A stretch of DNA of 64,000 nt, from positions 1,178,001 to 1,242,000 of the forward strand of contig JAVFKD010000002.1 in the NCBI GenBank assembly GCA_036429605.1. The letters run 5' to 3'. The position numbers and the translations under genes were made by a program. Positions within the stretch are counted from its first letter, which is position 1. Each line of letters starts with the position of its first letter. The notes beneath the pieces were generated by a model, which was given only the letters and a program-made list of their open reading frames with translations, was not told the origin of the DNA and made no database searches. Positions 12,122-23,638 of the stretch are shown in pieces. This stretch comes from Cladobotryum mycophilum (lineage: Eukaryota > Ascomycota > Sordariomycetes > Hypocreales > Hypocreaceae).

Positions 12122-13184
12122 ATGTCGTCAGACTCACAAACAAAGGGGGCCAGCCTTCGCCAGCGCCGCCTCTCCGTCTCAGACTCCATCATCAACGCAG
12201 TCAAAGTTGTGGAAGAGAAGATAGAATACGGAATAACCCTCCTCTGGGACGAGATCCCCCAATGGCGCCGCGATAACGCCTTCATCCGTTCGGGATACCG
12301 GCCCATCCGCCCTTCATATCTTGCCTCCCTACGCTCGCTCTTCTACGTGCACAATGAGTTCGTCAACATCTGGTCCCACCTCTCTGGTGCCATCATAGCC
12401 ATCAGCACGGGAGCTTACCTGTACTGGGTGATTCATCCTCGTTACGAGTCCGCCTCTTCTTCGGATGTCTTTGTGTTCACCTGTTTTCTGGGGAGTGCGG
12501 TTCTCTGCCTCGGTATGAGTGCGACCTTTCATGCTCTTATGGACCATAGCCGGGAAGTGGCCGCTTGGGGAAACAAGCTCGACTATACAGGAATCGTGGC
12601 ATTGATTGTGGGGAGCTATGTACCTGCTTTGTATTATGGCTTCTTCTGCCGACCTGTGCTCATGACTGGATACCTATATCTTGTGAGTGGAAGACGAACT
12701 GCCGCCCCCCTTATTAAAACAATTACTAACGAGGGGTAGATATGCACCCTTGGAATCGGTTGTGTCATCGTCTCATGGGTTGACAAGTTTCGGACATCCG
12801 CATGGCGACCATACCGAGCCCTGATGTTTGTCAGTCTTGGGGTGTCTGGCATCATCCCCGTCTGCCACGGCATACTTGTCGATGGCTACCCCGTTCTCGA
12901 AGACAGGATGAGCCTGAGCTGGGTCATCCTCCAAGGCGCCATGTATATCTTTGGCGCATTTCTCTACGCCGTAAGTACAGTATCCCCCTAATCAGAAGAA
13001 AGGTTCTAACCATGTATAGGTACGCTGGCCAGAGAGGAGCTTTCCGGGAACCTTTGACATTTGGGGCAGCTCTCACCAGATTTTCCACATGTTCGTCTTG
13101 TTAGCAGCCGCCACCCATTTCTACGGCATGGCAAATGCTTTCGACTACCACCATACGGTGATGGGATCACAATGTTTGTGGTAA
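12122..13184 (+). CDS. PAQR / Izh-family seven-helix membrane receptor
   Basis: Three exons (12122-12682, 12740-12970, 13020-13184) encode 318 residues; introns are 57 and 49 bases with TACTAAC and TCTAAC branch sites. It belongs to the progestin/adipoQ receptor (hemolysin III) superfamily. HNEFVNIWSH at residues 77-86, SATFHALMDHS in the middle and HQIFHMFVLLAAATH near the C-terminus carry the three zinc-binding histidines conserved in adiponectin receptors and yeast Izh1-4. Seven hydrophobic segments are visible between about 85 and 310. Yeast relatives affect zinc and sterol/sphingolipid homeostasis, and the fold has ceramidase-like activity. Normal length. Its stop codon is only 31 bases from the stop of the convergent tfc6 gene. 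Confidence 0.93.
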
Positions 13185-13215
13185 ATAGACAATTTTAGAT
13201 TATACACGGTCCTAC

Positions 13216-15403
13216 TCATCTTGATGTTTCTCCCGGAAATCTTTCCAGTCCGAGGTCAATGACTCTCACGAGACCAGATCCCATAGCTACCGCTGCCCAA
13301 CACCCATAATCATCGTTTGGGTTCCACTCAATCGCCGTAATCCTAGTCGACGGTTCGTGCAAAATAGCACGAGAGGGGTCCGTCAAATCCACTGCATCAT
13401 CATCTTCCTCCGCTACCTCGGGAGCATCCTTGGGCTTCCTCAGCTTCTTACTCTTCTTGGCTGCCACTTTTGGTTCCGGCTTCGTGTTCCGATTTTTCTC
13501 TATGCTGAATCCTTGCAAGATGCGACTCACTCCTCTCACGGCAGCTGGGGAGTCTGGCGGGAATAGTGCAGCAGATCGATGCTCGTGCTGGAGAATTCTG
13601 ATTTTATCTGTCGCCTCATGACGGTTGCTGAATACTTCCGTTTGAGCATTCAATGTCCACAGTGAGCCATCAGCCGCACCTATTAAGAGGAAAGGGTGTA
13701 GGCGTCCGATCCCTACGCAGTTGATAAAGCTATCACCAGTAAAGACTCTTCGAGCAATGGGGAAATGAGCATGGTGCAAGAACCCTACTATGGTGTTGAG
13801 CACGCTTGCAGATGGATAGATGGATATAAAGCCCAACATGTGGTCGCTGTAAACAAGCATCCCTGGCTGTGTGTGTACAAGAGGCTTCTGTACCTCTGTG
13901 GTTTCGTAGCTGGGGGCTTGGAGGTCGATGAGCCTCGCAGTTCCGCCAACGGGAATGGAAGCAATAAGGTTGGGCATTGTCGGATACCCAGATACTATGT
14001 CAACAATGTAATTATGGTGAACCGGATGCCGAGATAAGAGATGGTACGGATGAATAGACCATAGTGCAATAGAACCGTCAGAATAGCCCACTGCAATACG
14101 GTTGCAGTTGACCCATGTCATGGACGTAGCTTTAATGCTATATTCGTCGAGTAAATTGAATGTAGCAAGCGGTTTTTGCACCTTGTCTATTTCTCGTCAG
14201 CAGAAACTCATACTTATCGAGCAACAGAGTAATCTTACAATAACCCCCTTGCCGCGCCTCGTCTAGATCCTCCATATCGACAACGCATACAGTTCCATCT
14301 CCACAGAGCGCAGCTAAATGACTGCATGCCGGGCTCCATCTGACCCTCCTTACTCTTCCGTATTCGAAACATAACGTCTTTAGGCGCATTGCAGTTTCCG
14401 TTAAGGGCCTGATAAGCCCCTCGCCTGTTTTTGTGCCGCCAAATTCCCAAATTTGTACAGTACCATGCCTCTGGAAATTGGGATTCGTGGCCTCCTCCTC
14501 AAAGTTATAAAATTCCTGGTCTGAATGCGGGATGACTGCCATGGCTAGCAACTGCTTCGGGTTTTTGTGACGCAGTGGCGCCCAATCCATTCCAAGAACA
14601 ACACCGCCAACGTCCAGCATCCACCCATTTGCGGTCTTTCTTTCATCGTCATCCTGGCCAAACGGTATCCCGTTATGCGATAGAGGGTAGCAACAATCGG
14701 TCTCGAATATGATTTCACGTTGGGCATCGTGTTGCCCCAGCAAGGCAGGCATACACTCCCGTGGCATTTGATACAAGTGCGACTCCCCAGGGGACAACTC
14801 TACCCACGCATCATCCTGCAGCAATGTCTGCTTGGCTTGAGCCCACCACTGTTCGGCGAGCCGGGTCTCATTCTTCAACATTTTGGGAGACCAAAAAGCC
14901 TTGTCAGTAGGCTCGTATTCGTCGTGCGAAACCTTTGGTGGAAGCACCGTCCAGCCTTGCCAACGCTCCAGCAACTGATGTGCCATATCAATCCTCTCCT
15001 GCTGCGGCCCATACCACGCCCTCACCAACGCTTTGCCGCGCATCCCCCTTTCGTAGGGCCCGACATAGCCTTTGTGCTGTCCTTCTGGCGGCACAGGCTC
15101 AATATCCAAATAGTCTGACCCTAGAGGTGCCCGCGCATTGAAAGTTTTGATGGGTTTTACTCTCTGACGAGAGGGCTTGTCGCCTGGATCCGCCTCACTA
15201 CCGCTTTCATTCAATCCGAGCTCCTCTCCCTCTTCCTCCCCCTCTCCCTCGGCACTCTGCTCGACGGCGCCAGCATCAAAATTGTCGTCCTTTGCTTCAG
15301 CATCCTTGCGGCTTTTCTGGGGCTCTTCGTCTTCAGAACTAATCTCAAAGTCATATTTTTCGACGGTGTAGCGTTTCGTGCGATTTGATCGTCTGGTTCG
15401 CAT
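13216..15403 (-). CDS. tfc6: RNA polymerase III factor TFIIIC subunit 6-like WD-repeat protein
   Basis: Two exons (15403-14239, 14186-13216) encode 711 residues; the 52-base intron has a CTGAC branch site. The N-terminal ~100 residues are basic then strongly acidic (SSEDEE, EGEGEEEGEELG). WD40-like beta-propeller repeats follow, e.g. VRRVRWSPACSHLAALCGDG, MTWVNCNRIAVGYSDGSIAL and ITAIEWNPNDDYGCWAAVAM. A lysine-rich, acidic linker lies before the last repeat. This architecture matches fungal TFIIIC subunits of the Tfc6/Sfc6 (tau 91) type, which bind B-box DNA at tRNA genes with Tfc3. Subfamily assignment rests on overall layout and is less certain than the WD fold. Confidence 0.75.
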
Positions 15404-16007
15404 CGTGGAACATGAATGAGAAAAGTTGAAACTGAGATTTGGATGAACTGGTGGGGCGGATATAGCGATAGTGAGTGGATGAGATGTTGCTTAGGAATGC
15501 TTTGACCGATTTTCTCCCCTTTTCTTCATCATTTTTAAAATCCTATTCAAATAAATTCTTAACAATGATTATCTGGGTTTGAACGTCATGCGCACGCTGA
15601 TGGAAGAGAGTTTGAGGTGAAGCGAAAAGATACCCCAGCGTGTTGAGAGACAAGCCAGCCCGTTCTCTTAACAATATCCGCTTAGTGATTGGTGTTGGCG
15701 TCACCCAGAACAACTACAGCAAATTCTCAAGGCATCCTGCCCTGAAGATTCAGTATTGTAACGAAAGCCCTACCAGCGAATAATGATGAATTCAAAATCA
15801 GAATTTTAAATGCATGTCAACGTCGAATTTCTACTGGGCAGAGATATCGCCTGAATTTGAACAATCAGAGGACTTGAGCAGCGTCCTTCATAATACCAAG
15901 TGCCTCCGTTAACCGATGCTTACCCGATAGCCATCAAGGCCCTCTGCCAGACTCACCCTCCTCACCACCATTGAACCAGCAGCTCGGCTTAAGTGAAGCA
16001 AGACATC
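15404..16007. promoter_or_regulatory. Divergent intergenic region, tfc6 / TRAPPC12-like gene
   Basis: 604 bases between opposed start codons; no coding frame. Presumed bidirectional promoter; no defined element recognised. Confidence 0.4.
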
Positions 16008-17563
16008 ATGAGTCAGCCAGAACAGGCCTCATCTAAAGGCCATAAAAGAAATAAATCCTCTATTACAAGATGTAAGTGTCATGAGTGGCTCTGTTCATCT
16101 CTGATGTTCAAGGTGTAACCATGCCCCGCGTTGTTCCCTGAATCTGAGCTTCATGATCCCGAGTTGTCGAGCTGACGACTGACGTAGCGACTAGGCCTCG
16201 ATCATCCACCAAAGGCCCTTTAGATGCAGAAGAGTGAGAGGCATAAAACCCAACTGTCGATCCCACTTTTTGTCTAATATGTTGAAGTGATCCGCTAGCA
16301 TTTCTTACGGCAACTCGTGCTGCGCAACTGACTCCCAATCCCCAGTTGCCCATTCGAGCGGCGTCACCAGCTCGACGTCCACAACCCCCAGCTTCGCCTA
16401 TTCCGCAAGTTGGAGAGGCTCGACCCAAGGACTTTTCGTTCCTACTGCGACCAGAAATCTATCACCCTCTTACCCCATTAAACGTCCCTGCGCCTTTCAG
16501 GAATTCGTCAAAGCAACCCGATGCGGAGGCATCGATAGACGAGCTGCTGGCCAAGGGCCACTTTAGGGCGGCAGCTATAGCAGCAGTTCAAGAGCTCACA
16601 GGATCTGGTTCGAGTGGGGGTGTCGATCCAAAGGACGCGCAGAGGATATTCAAACTTCTGTATACTCGACTGGCTTGCTTGACGCTGGTTGATGCAACCA
16701 CCTTGGCGGCTCAAGAGGTCAAAGCTCTGGAAGACCTGAATGATGCTCGAAGGTACATTGACGATGCGACCGGCGAACACTTGGTACCATGGGAACTGCG
16801 TGTTCTCAATGTGCGTCTGCAAGCACTGGGCTTTGGAGACCCACGACGGGCTGTCATGAGCTATCATGATCTCGCCCGGGAAGCGAGAGATAATGCCAGG
16901 GGTGCTGCAACCAAACACGATAATTCCGCACGAGAGCTGTGGAAAGCTCGTCTGCACGACTTGGGAATCAAAGTCGCCGGTGCGTTGATCGACATGAATG
17001 ATCCGTCTGGCGCAGCACACCATTTAAAGTCCCTGCGAGATCGAGGCGATGGCAAATTGGCATTCGCAAAGGCATTGCTTTTCTTACATCTTGGAGATGC
17101 CGAGAGCGCAAGAGCCTGCGCCGAACAGTGTTCTGAAGATGCCGAGCAGACCGAGGACATTATCCTAGCTCTCTGCGACATGGCTGATTCGAATTTTGCG
17201 GACGCATTAGAAAAGTGGCAAGACCTCAAAGAATCTACAGAGGATGAGATGATTGGTGTCAATACGGCAGTTTGTTTGCTCTACCTAGGCAAAATCCAAG
17301 ATGTATGCATTTCCCATCAATAGCACCATCCAACCCCCCTCACAGGCACACGAGCTAACCACAGCGCGCAGGCACGAACAATACTTGAAGGATTGGTCAA
17401 CTCAGGGTTGTCTTCACATACACTTCTCTTCAACCTGTCGACAATTTACGAATTATGCGCGGAGAAGAATCGTAACCTAAAGTTGAAGCTGGCAGAACAG
17501 GTGGCTAGTTTAGACGAGTCGCCGGCTGGATGGGAGAAGACAAATGCAGATTTTAAGCTGTAG
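16008..17563 (+). CDS. TRAPPC12-like tetratricopeptide protein (TRAPP complex)
   Basis: Proposed exons 16008-16071, 16299-17302 and 17372-17563 give 419 residues. The body carries PEIYHPLTPLNVPAPFRN followed by TPR-like helical pairs (LHDLGIKVAGALIDMNDPSG, AFAKALLFLHLGDAESARAC, LFNLSTIYELCAEKN). This is the layout of trafficking protein particle complex subunit 12, an accessory subunit acting in ER-Golgi/autophagy membrane traffic. The body has no in-frame ATG after an upstream stop at 16283, so a first exon is required. The ATG at 16008 with donor GTAAGT at 16072 and acceptor TAG at 16296-16298 (CTAAT branch site 20 bases earlier) joins in frame. That 227-base intron and the resulting Lys/Ser/Thr-rich N-terminus are inferred. 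The 69-base second intron is clear. Confidence 0.8.
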
Positions 17564-18155
17564 ATGGGGGTATACACTTTAAGATACGATAATTGAATGA
17601 TTCTGGTCCTAATGATGGCTACTTTTGAGTTGGGGGAGTTGTCCATTTAGAGAATCTTGTACAATCCCATTACAATAAGCCCTAAGCCGCAACACTTTAT
17701 GTAAGATGAATACAGAATCTACTAAAGCATACCTGGTAAATATTTATACAGACACATAAATGGCTAGAATAATATTTGCTGTGAAGATGGCAGTTTATAT
17801 ATATATATATATATATATGTAGGTAGTTAAGCATCTGCTCAACTTGGCAACAGGAGTTTATCCTTTCCCGCCCCAAATTCCGACATCCCCGGATTTGACC
17901 TTGGTAACCCCACAGCGGGATCTGGGGTCCAGGGTTGGAGATGCAACCTCGGCATTTTGCTGTATTACTCGATATAATAGCTTCCCAACCTTGAGATCAT
18001 TCTCAACATTTTCCCCATCTTACCATTAACACGCATTTCTTATTTACAAAATTATTTCGTTGCTGCTTTTAATTGATTTACCAATTACTTACTTCCATAC
18101 AACAAAAGAAAAAAGAAAAGAAAAAGAAAAAAGAATCAAGGCTATAACCGTAACG
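17564..18155. other. Gap between the TRAPPC12-like and SDR genes
   Basis: No coding frame. Contains a (TA)n tract at 17796-17818 and, just before the SDR start, an A/G-rich leader (AAAAGAAAAAG-type) often seen in fungal 5' UTRs. Confidence 0.45.
17796..17818. repeat. (TA)n microsatellite
   Basis: About eleven TA units in the gap between two same-strand genes. Confidence 0.9.
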
Positions 18156-19104
18156 ATGACGGACAGAATCTCCCAAGTTGTTGGTCACCTCAACTATCCC
18201 AAGGGCCTACTCGCAGGCCAAGTCGCCATCATCACCGGCAGCGGACAGGGCATTGGAGCCGAAGCGGCCCGCCTCTTCGCCAACGAGGGAGCCAAGGTCG
18301 TTGTAACAGACATTGATGCCAGTCCGTCGTCTCCTCGCTTCTCCAAACATTACCGCTTCATGTTGTTGCATATAACTTACAATTCTTTTTTCCTCTCTAG
18401 AGAAGAGCGACGATGTTGCTGCCACCATTAACAAGAGCGGTGGCCAGGCCATCAGCGTCCCCGGCGACGTCCTGGACAGGGAGTACGTCAAGAACCTGAT
18501 TGCCAAGGCCGCCGAGTTTGGCAACGGCAAGATTCACATCATCGTCAACAACGCGGGCTACACCTGGGACGGCGTGATTCACAAGATGTCGGACAAGCAG
18601 TGGGATACCATCATCGCCTTGCACTGCACCGCGCCGTTCAACATCGTGCGCGAGGCGGCTCCCTACTTCCGCGTCAAGGATGGCGAGCCGCGCAGCATCG
18701 TCAACGTGTCTTCCACGTCGGGCGTTCATGGCAACGCGGGCCAGATCAACTATGCACTGGCCAAGGCCGGCGTCACGGGCTTCACCAAGACCATCGCCAA
18801 GGAATGGGGTCCGGCATTCGGCGTGCGTGCCAATGCCATTGCCTTTGGCCACATTGCTACACGTTTGACGGCGGCCAAGGAAGAAGGCGCCTTTGTGACG
18901 GGACCAGATGGTCAGAAAATTGCTTTGGGTATCCCCGGCAGGACAACGCAGTCACAGAAGGAGGCTAAAGCTTTTGCCGAAATTCCTCTGGGTAGACCGG
19001 GTACCGCAACCGAAGCTGCTAGCAGTATCTTGGCTGTTGCCAGTCCCTTGTTTTCATATGTGTCTGGACAGACTATCATGGTGACCGGAGGAAGGAATAT
19101 GTAA
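18156..19104 (+). CDS. Short-chain dehydrogenase/reductase (FabG-like)
   Basis: Two exons (18156-18321, 18401-19104), 289 residues, 79-base intron with TAG acceptor. Classical Rossmann SDR: cofactor loop TGSGQGIG at 27-34, acidic TDID at 51-54 after the second strand (suggesting NAD preference), NNAG at 105-108, catalytic Ser around 159-160, Tyr-173 and Lys-177 (NYALAKAG). A C-terminal block reads GRPGTATEAASSILAVASPL then SGQTIMVTGG. The overall pattern resembles 3-oxoacyl-[acyl-carrier-protein] reductases and fungal multifunctional-protein SDR domains; the substrate cannot be read from sequence. No signal peptide or C-terminal SKL. The stop is 201 bases from the convergent dpm1 stop. Confidence 0.88.
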
Positions 19105-19305
19105 TGCCGGGAAGTGAGAGAGTGGTGTGCGTACATCGGGGATTATAATACGATGGCATAGATATATCTAGCTGAAAATGGATTCGGAATTTGAAATGTT
19201 TATATTTTTATTAGTATAGCAAACGGGACATTGCTTCTCCCGCCCCAAACGCCGTCCCTTTGTCCCATCCAAAGCACGCATTTCATGCAATCAATTTTTT
19301 TGTCT

Positions 19306-20108
19306 TTACACCTTCAACCACAGCGAAAATACGCCCTTGGCATACTCGACGATCTCGTCACCGCCGAGTTTACTTTCGCCGTACAATCGGTCGACGAACG
19401 AAATGGGTACCTCGGCGACTGTGCATCCCATGGCCTTGGCACGAACCATCATCTCCATCTGGAAGGTATATCCCTTGCTCTCGGTGCTAGAGATGACCTT
19501 CTCGAGCACACTCTTCTTGTACAGACGGAAGCTACCAGTCAAGTCGCTGACGCCGGGTCGCAACACCGTATCGGCAAACAGGTTGGCTCCGCGGCTCACA
19601 AACTTGCGCTTAAGGTCCCAGCCAAAGACACCGCCGTCGCCGGCGTAGCGAGTGCCCGTGACGATGTCGTAGTTGGCCGTCTTCTGCACGGCGACCATCT
19701 GGGGGATGAACTTGGGGTGGTGGCTAAAGTCGGCGTCCATGATGATGACGAAGTTTCCGGTTACGAACTGGAGACCGTGGACGTAGGCGGTACCGAGGCC
19801 CAGCTTACCGGCGCGGGGCTTGAGGAGGACGTGGGGAGAGTAGGCCTTGACAAGCTGGTGGGCGACTTCTTGTGTGCCATCGGGGGAGCCGTCGTCGACA
19901 ATGATGAGTTCCCAATCGAGATTGCTGCGACGGGAGAGTCAGCGCAAATATTGCATGCCAAGACTGCCACCGAGGGAAATCTAGCGCAGACATCTTTTAC
20001 CTACTTCTCTGTAAAGGTGCGGTTCAGCAACCAGGTGATAATGGGGAGGTTCTTCCTCTCATTGTATGTGGGGAGGATAACCGAGTACTTGGTCTTCTCC
20101 GACGACAT
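19306..20108 (-). CDS. dpm1: Dolichol-phosphate mannosyltransferase catalytic subunit
   Basis: Two exons (20108-20005, 19924-19306) encode 240 residues; the 80-base intron has GTAGGT and CAG ends. GT2-family glycosyltransferase: VILPTYNERKNLP at 10-22, IIVDDGSPDGT at 42-52, LGLGTAYVHG, the metal-binding IMDADFSHHP (DAD at 98-100) and SFVDRLYGESKLGGDEI near the C-terminus. It makes dolichol-P-mannose from GDP-mannose at the ER for N-glycans, O-mannosylation and GPI anchors. It ends soon after the catalytic domain (SLWLKV) with no C-terminal membrane helix. It therefore belongs to the Schizosaccharomyces/mammal-like class that needs Dpm2/Dpm3 partners, unlike Saccharomyces Dpm1. Confidence 0.95.
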
Positions 20109-21587
20109 TTTTAAAATTCGTAGTGGTCAAGAATAAGACAAAACAGGAGAGGAAAAAAACCAGAATATTGGCGCAAACGTGGATGCGATGGAGGGGCTTT
20201 GGCGATAAAGGAGCGTGTTGAAATTTGGGCATTCGCGTCTTGACTCTCGATAGCTGTCCTTCTCACCTGGCCAGAAATGCCCCGTGGCAGCGACTGGAGT
20301 GCTGTTGGAATGACTAAGCGAATGGCAACCCCTTTTTGGAGCATAAATATTTGAAGCGTTCAAAATTCAAGATGGGTGAAAAAAATTGTCTGAATTTATG
20401 ATTTAATTAGTATTCAATTAGTATATTATTTTTGGGACAATTTTTTTGGGACATTTTAAATTCTTTTTGTGTTGTTGATGGATAAATTGACAGTGACGAT
20501 GTACTACAACAACTGTGCTACCAGCGATCATGAGTCGAGGGTTAGGGTCATACCAATGAGCTGTAACTCCAACGTCACTTCATCAAACGTTCAACAACTA
20601 GGCAAGTTTCAGACAGTTTAATCCCTTCCTGTAACCATTGAAGACTATCCCAAGAGGTTAACGACGTGGTGGCTTTTAACTTGACACCTCGCTCGCAAAA
20701 CTGGACAGATGTCTCCCCCAATCTACCCTCCCTCGTAAGACGGCAATATAGCAATATGGGTATAATATCTATAGATGACGGGATTGATGTAGACCTTGGC
20801 CGAACAGAGATCCCATCGCCTTGGCTGCCAATCATTTTGGATAACCGCATTTAATTGCCTGGCCTATCAAGTGAAGCATCTTGCTTCCTATGACCTCCTC
20901 GAAGCCAAAACAAGACTCGCATTGCATGCATCGGCACATCATCGGCGCGGCCCCCGCTTGGTTAACAGATTCGATAGCTTCATTCTGCTCGAGGAAAACG
21001 AAGACGAAAAGACGGAGGAAAACAAGCAGTGGCGTCATCTCCACATCCTAGACTTGCAGGTTTCCCCGCAAGCGAAACATCTTGGACAAGTTGACCGTCT
21101 CGATCGTCCCAATTCGCACAGTGCTACGCTAGATGCTCAATACTACTCCGTACTGTCCACAGTTTCCATTCCACCCAGCTTGCCAGCCTTCAACCTACCG
21201 GCCACACCCGTTACACTGTATTAATTCATTTCAACCAAACAGGGCTGCTCCATACCCAGAAGCGGCGCCGACGGAATGGGCTTCCCATAGCTTCATCTAG
21301 ACCATGTTCCTCGCCCGCATCTTTACAGTGGCGAGGAACATGTCCTCCCGGAAGAATGTTACGAACAAGGTCGTCCAGCTGTGGAACCATTGAGATTGAC
21401 GTCCCGTGAGCCAAGCTGGACCTGGACTTTGACTTCTTCTCAACCTCATGCCATCACTTTAATGCTGCTTCCATCTCCATCTCGCTGATAATTAGTGTCA
21501 GCACGCCCGATCCCATCACCATATCGCTTCCAATATAGCTCTGTACCTTGCGCAAAGCTTCATTGGAGCTCTTACGTCATCAACATC
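20109..21587. promoter_or_regulatory. 1.5-kb divergent region, dpm1 / AT-hook gene
   Basis: Start codons face apart. Short open frames (e.g. 20796-21224 +) have no recognisable product. An ACTCCGTACT element lies near 21144-21154, a motif that recurs in other gaps of this window. Confidence 0.4.
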
Positions 21588-22548
21588 ATGTCCGACGGAA
21601 TCGCCCCAGCTATTGACAAAGGTAAGGACCCATCGCATATTGTGTTTTTGGTCAGTACTTTTGTATGAGACACTGCGCAATCGGTTTCGTGATCCAATTG
21701 AGCATCCCTTTGTGCTCTATGGACAAAGTTGGCTCCTCTTTGCTACTATATAACGGATAATATAGGTATGCTAACCTCGAACATTAGTTGGCGCGCCTGA
21801 ACCCACAGCTCCCGAGGCTCAAGCAGGAGCTCCAACGATGGATACTGGCAAGAACAATATTGCTGTTTGTCCTCCAGCTCCTTTGGAGAAAGCTGAGGAG
21901 GCACCTACTGATGCGCCAAAGACATCCGAGGAAACCAAACCTATTGAGGCCAAGATGACTGATGCCCCAGCATCGGCGGCTGCGCACATCATCCCAAAGC
22001 CTGTAGAGATCCAATCCGTCCCTGAGACACCGGTCAAGGAAGGGTCTCCGGCCAATGGATCTCCCCAACCGGAACTGAACATCTCCATGGAGACGGATGA
22101 GGCTGAAAAGTCCAACCAAGGAGACGAAGTGCCACCTGGTGTCCTAGAGCCACTTCCAACCCCTACGGCTTCTATCCCAAGCACCGATGAGCCCATCACT
22201 GAAATTACTCCCAATGGTGTCCCTAAGCCAGCCGAGATGACCGGCGCTCTCCAAACGGAGGATTCAGAAAAGAGATCCGAGTCTACAGAGACTGGCACCG
22301 GAGAGAAGCGCAAGCTCGATGACTCTACTGGCGACGACGAATCTGATGAACAATCGCAGGAAAAGCAAGGAACTGACGAGATTGAACGAGCGGACAAGAA
22401 GATCAAGGTTGACGCTGCTGCTGAAACCAAGACCAATGGCGGCACTACAAAGGGAAAGCCTGGCCGACCACGAAAGGACAAGAGTGCTCCGCCAATTGTC
22501 GGCAGAACGGCACGGAAGACTCGGAGTCAGGGGCCGGTCGAGGTTTAG
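21588..22548 (+). CDS. AT-hook, acidic low-complexity nuclear-type protein
   Basis: Two exons (21588-21621, 21788-22548) give 264 residues; the 166-base intron has a GCTAAC branch site. The sequence is largely disordered: Pro/Glu/Thr-rich repeats up to about residue 150, then a charged region with KRKLDDSTGDDESDEQ and a DKKIKVD nuclear-localisation-like stretch. A single AT-hook (KGKPGRPRKDKS, core GRP at 237-239) sits near the C-terminus, with a basic GRTARKTRS tail. AT-hooks bind the minor groove of AT-rich DNA, so a chromatin role is likely. No other domain, so no specific function. The short first exon (MSDGIAPAIDK) was chosen for its good donor and in-frame join. Confidence 0.75.
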
Positions 22549-23598
22549 ATGACACAAGCACCAGTATGTTAAAACTGAAACGACTCTGCTATGGAACAAA
22601 TGGACACAACTGAGGAATGGGATATGGAGGGGAAGGGGAATACTTGGCGAAACGGCTGCTTGATTAACTTGACTGATTTATGCGCGGAGACTGTGATGAC
22701 TATTACTACATAGGGAACGTCGTATGTATGGGCTTGCAGTGTATTACTGTCTTTGGCTGTCATGAAAATCGATTGCTTTTATTTATTTATCGTGTATCGG
22801 TCGCTGCACCTTGCCATCTCGCACATGAGCAATTCGGGAAAACCGCAGCGTCCAAGCATAGCACAGACGAGATCGACCCGGTTCTGTACGCAGTGGATTC
22901 AACGGGGGGTCAATTAACATGTGGAACTCAACTCCACTGGGAACTTTGTGTGTGTGTGTGGGGGGGGGGATGCTGGCATTTCTGCAACAGATCTACTCAG
23001 TATGGACTATTGCCATCCATTCTAAAACCGAGATGAATAATGACATCAATTTTTGTTACAAGGCTTTGCAGCTTTGTTGTTACATGACAAGAGAAGCTCT
23101 GGAAAGTACCGTTTTCAGGGTCCAAGCGATTGAGTCAAGCCCTATAATTGGCGTCGTGATTGACTTTTATAACGGTCGCGTGACGGGCTTGGGGGCTTCA
23201 TCTACCCAAAAGGGCCCATCCATGGATCCCATTCAACGCGTGGTGGAGAATTTTACAGGCCAGGTGTGGCCAGCAATAAGGCTCAAACGCCCGCGGTTGT
23301 GCATTGTCAATAAACAAGGAACACGTCCACGTCTACATGTCAGGAGTTTTCCTTGATGTTTACCTATTATTATTATTATTATTACTACTACTATTATAGC
23401 TTGTCAACAAATAAACATGCCCATCTTACTGCATCACTGCATCACTGACTGTAGGACTTTTTGCACGCATGAACATGTGTACGAGATAAACAAGCCCTAA
23501 ACTTCTTGGCTACGTAATCATGTTAAAGAGATCGTCACTGTCGTGGCGAACAAGGTCGATGATGACCGTTATTGACACTTGTTTTTTCTTCGTCTTTT

Positions 23599-23638
<40 letters not shown>

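Noticed and set aside
19231..20136. 301-codon open frame on the plus strand
   Set aside because: Antisense to dpm1, whose conserved GT2 motifs and splice sites on the minus strand explain the region.
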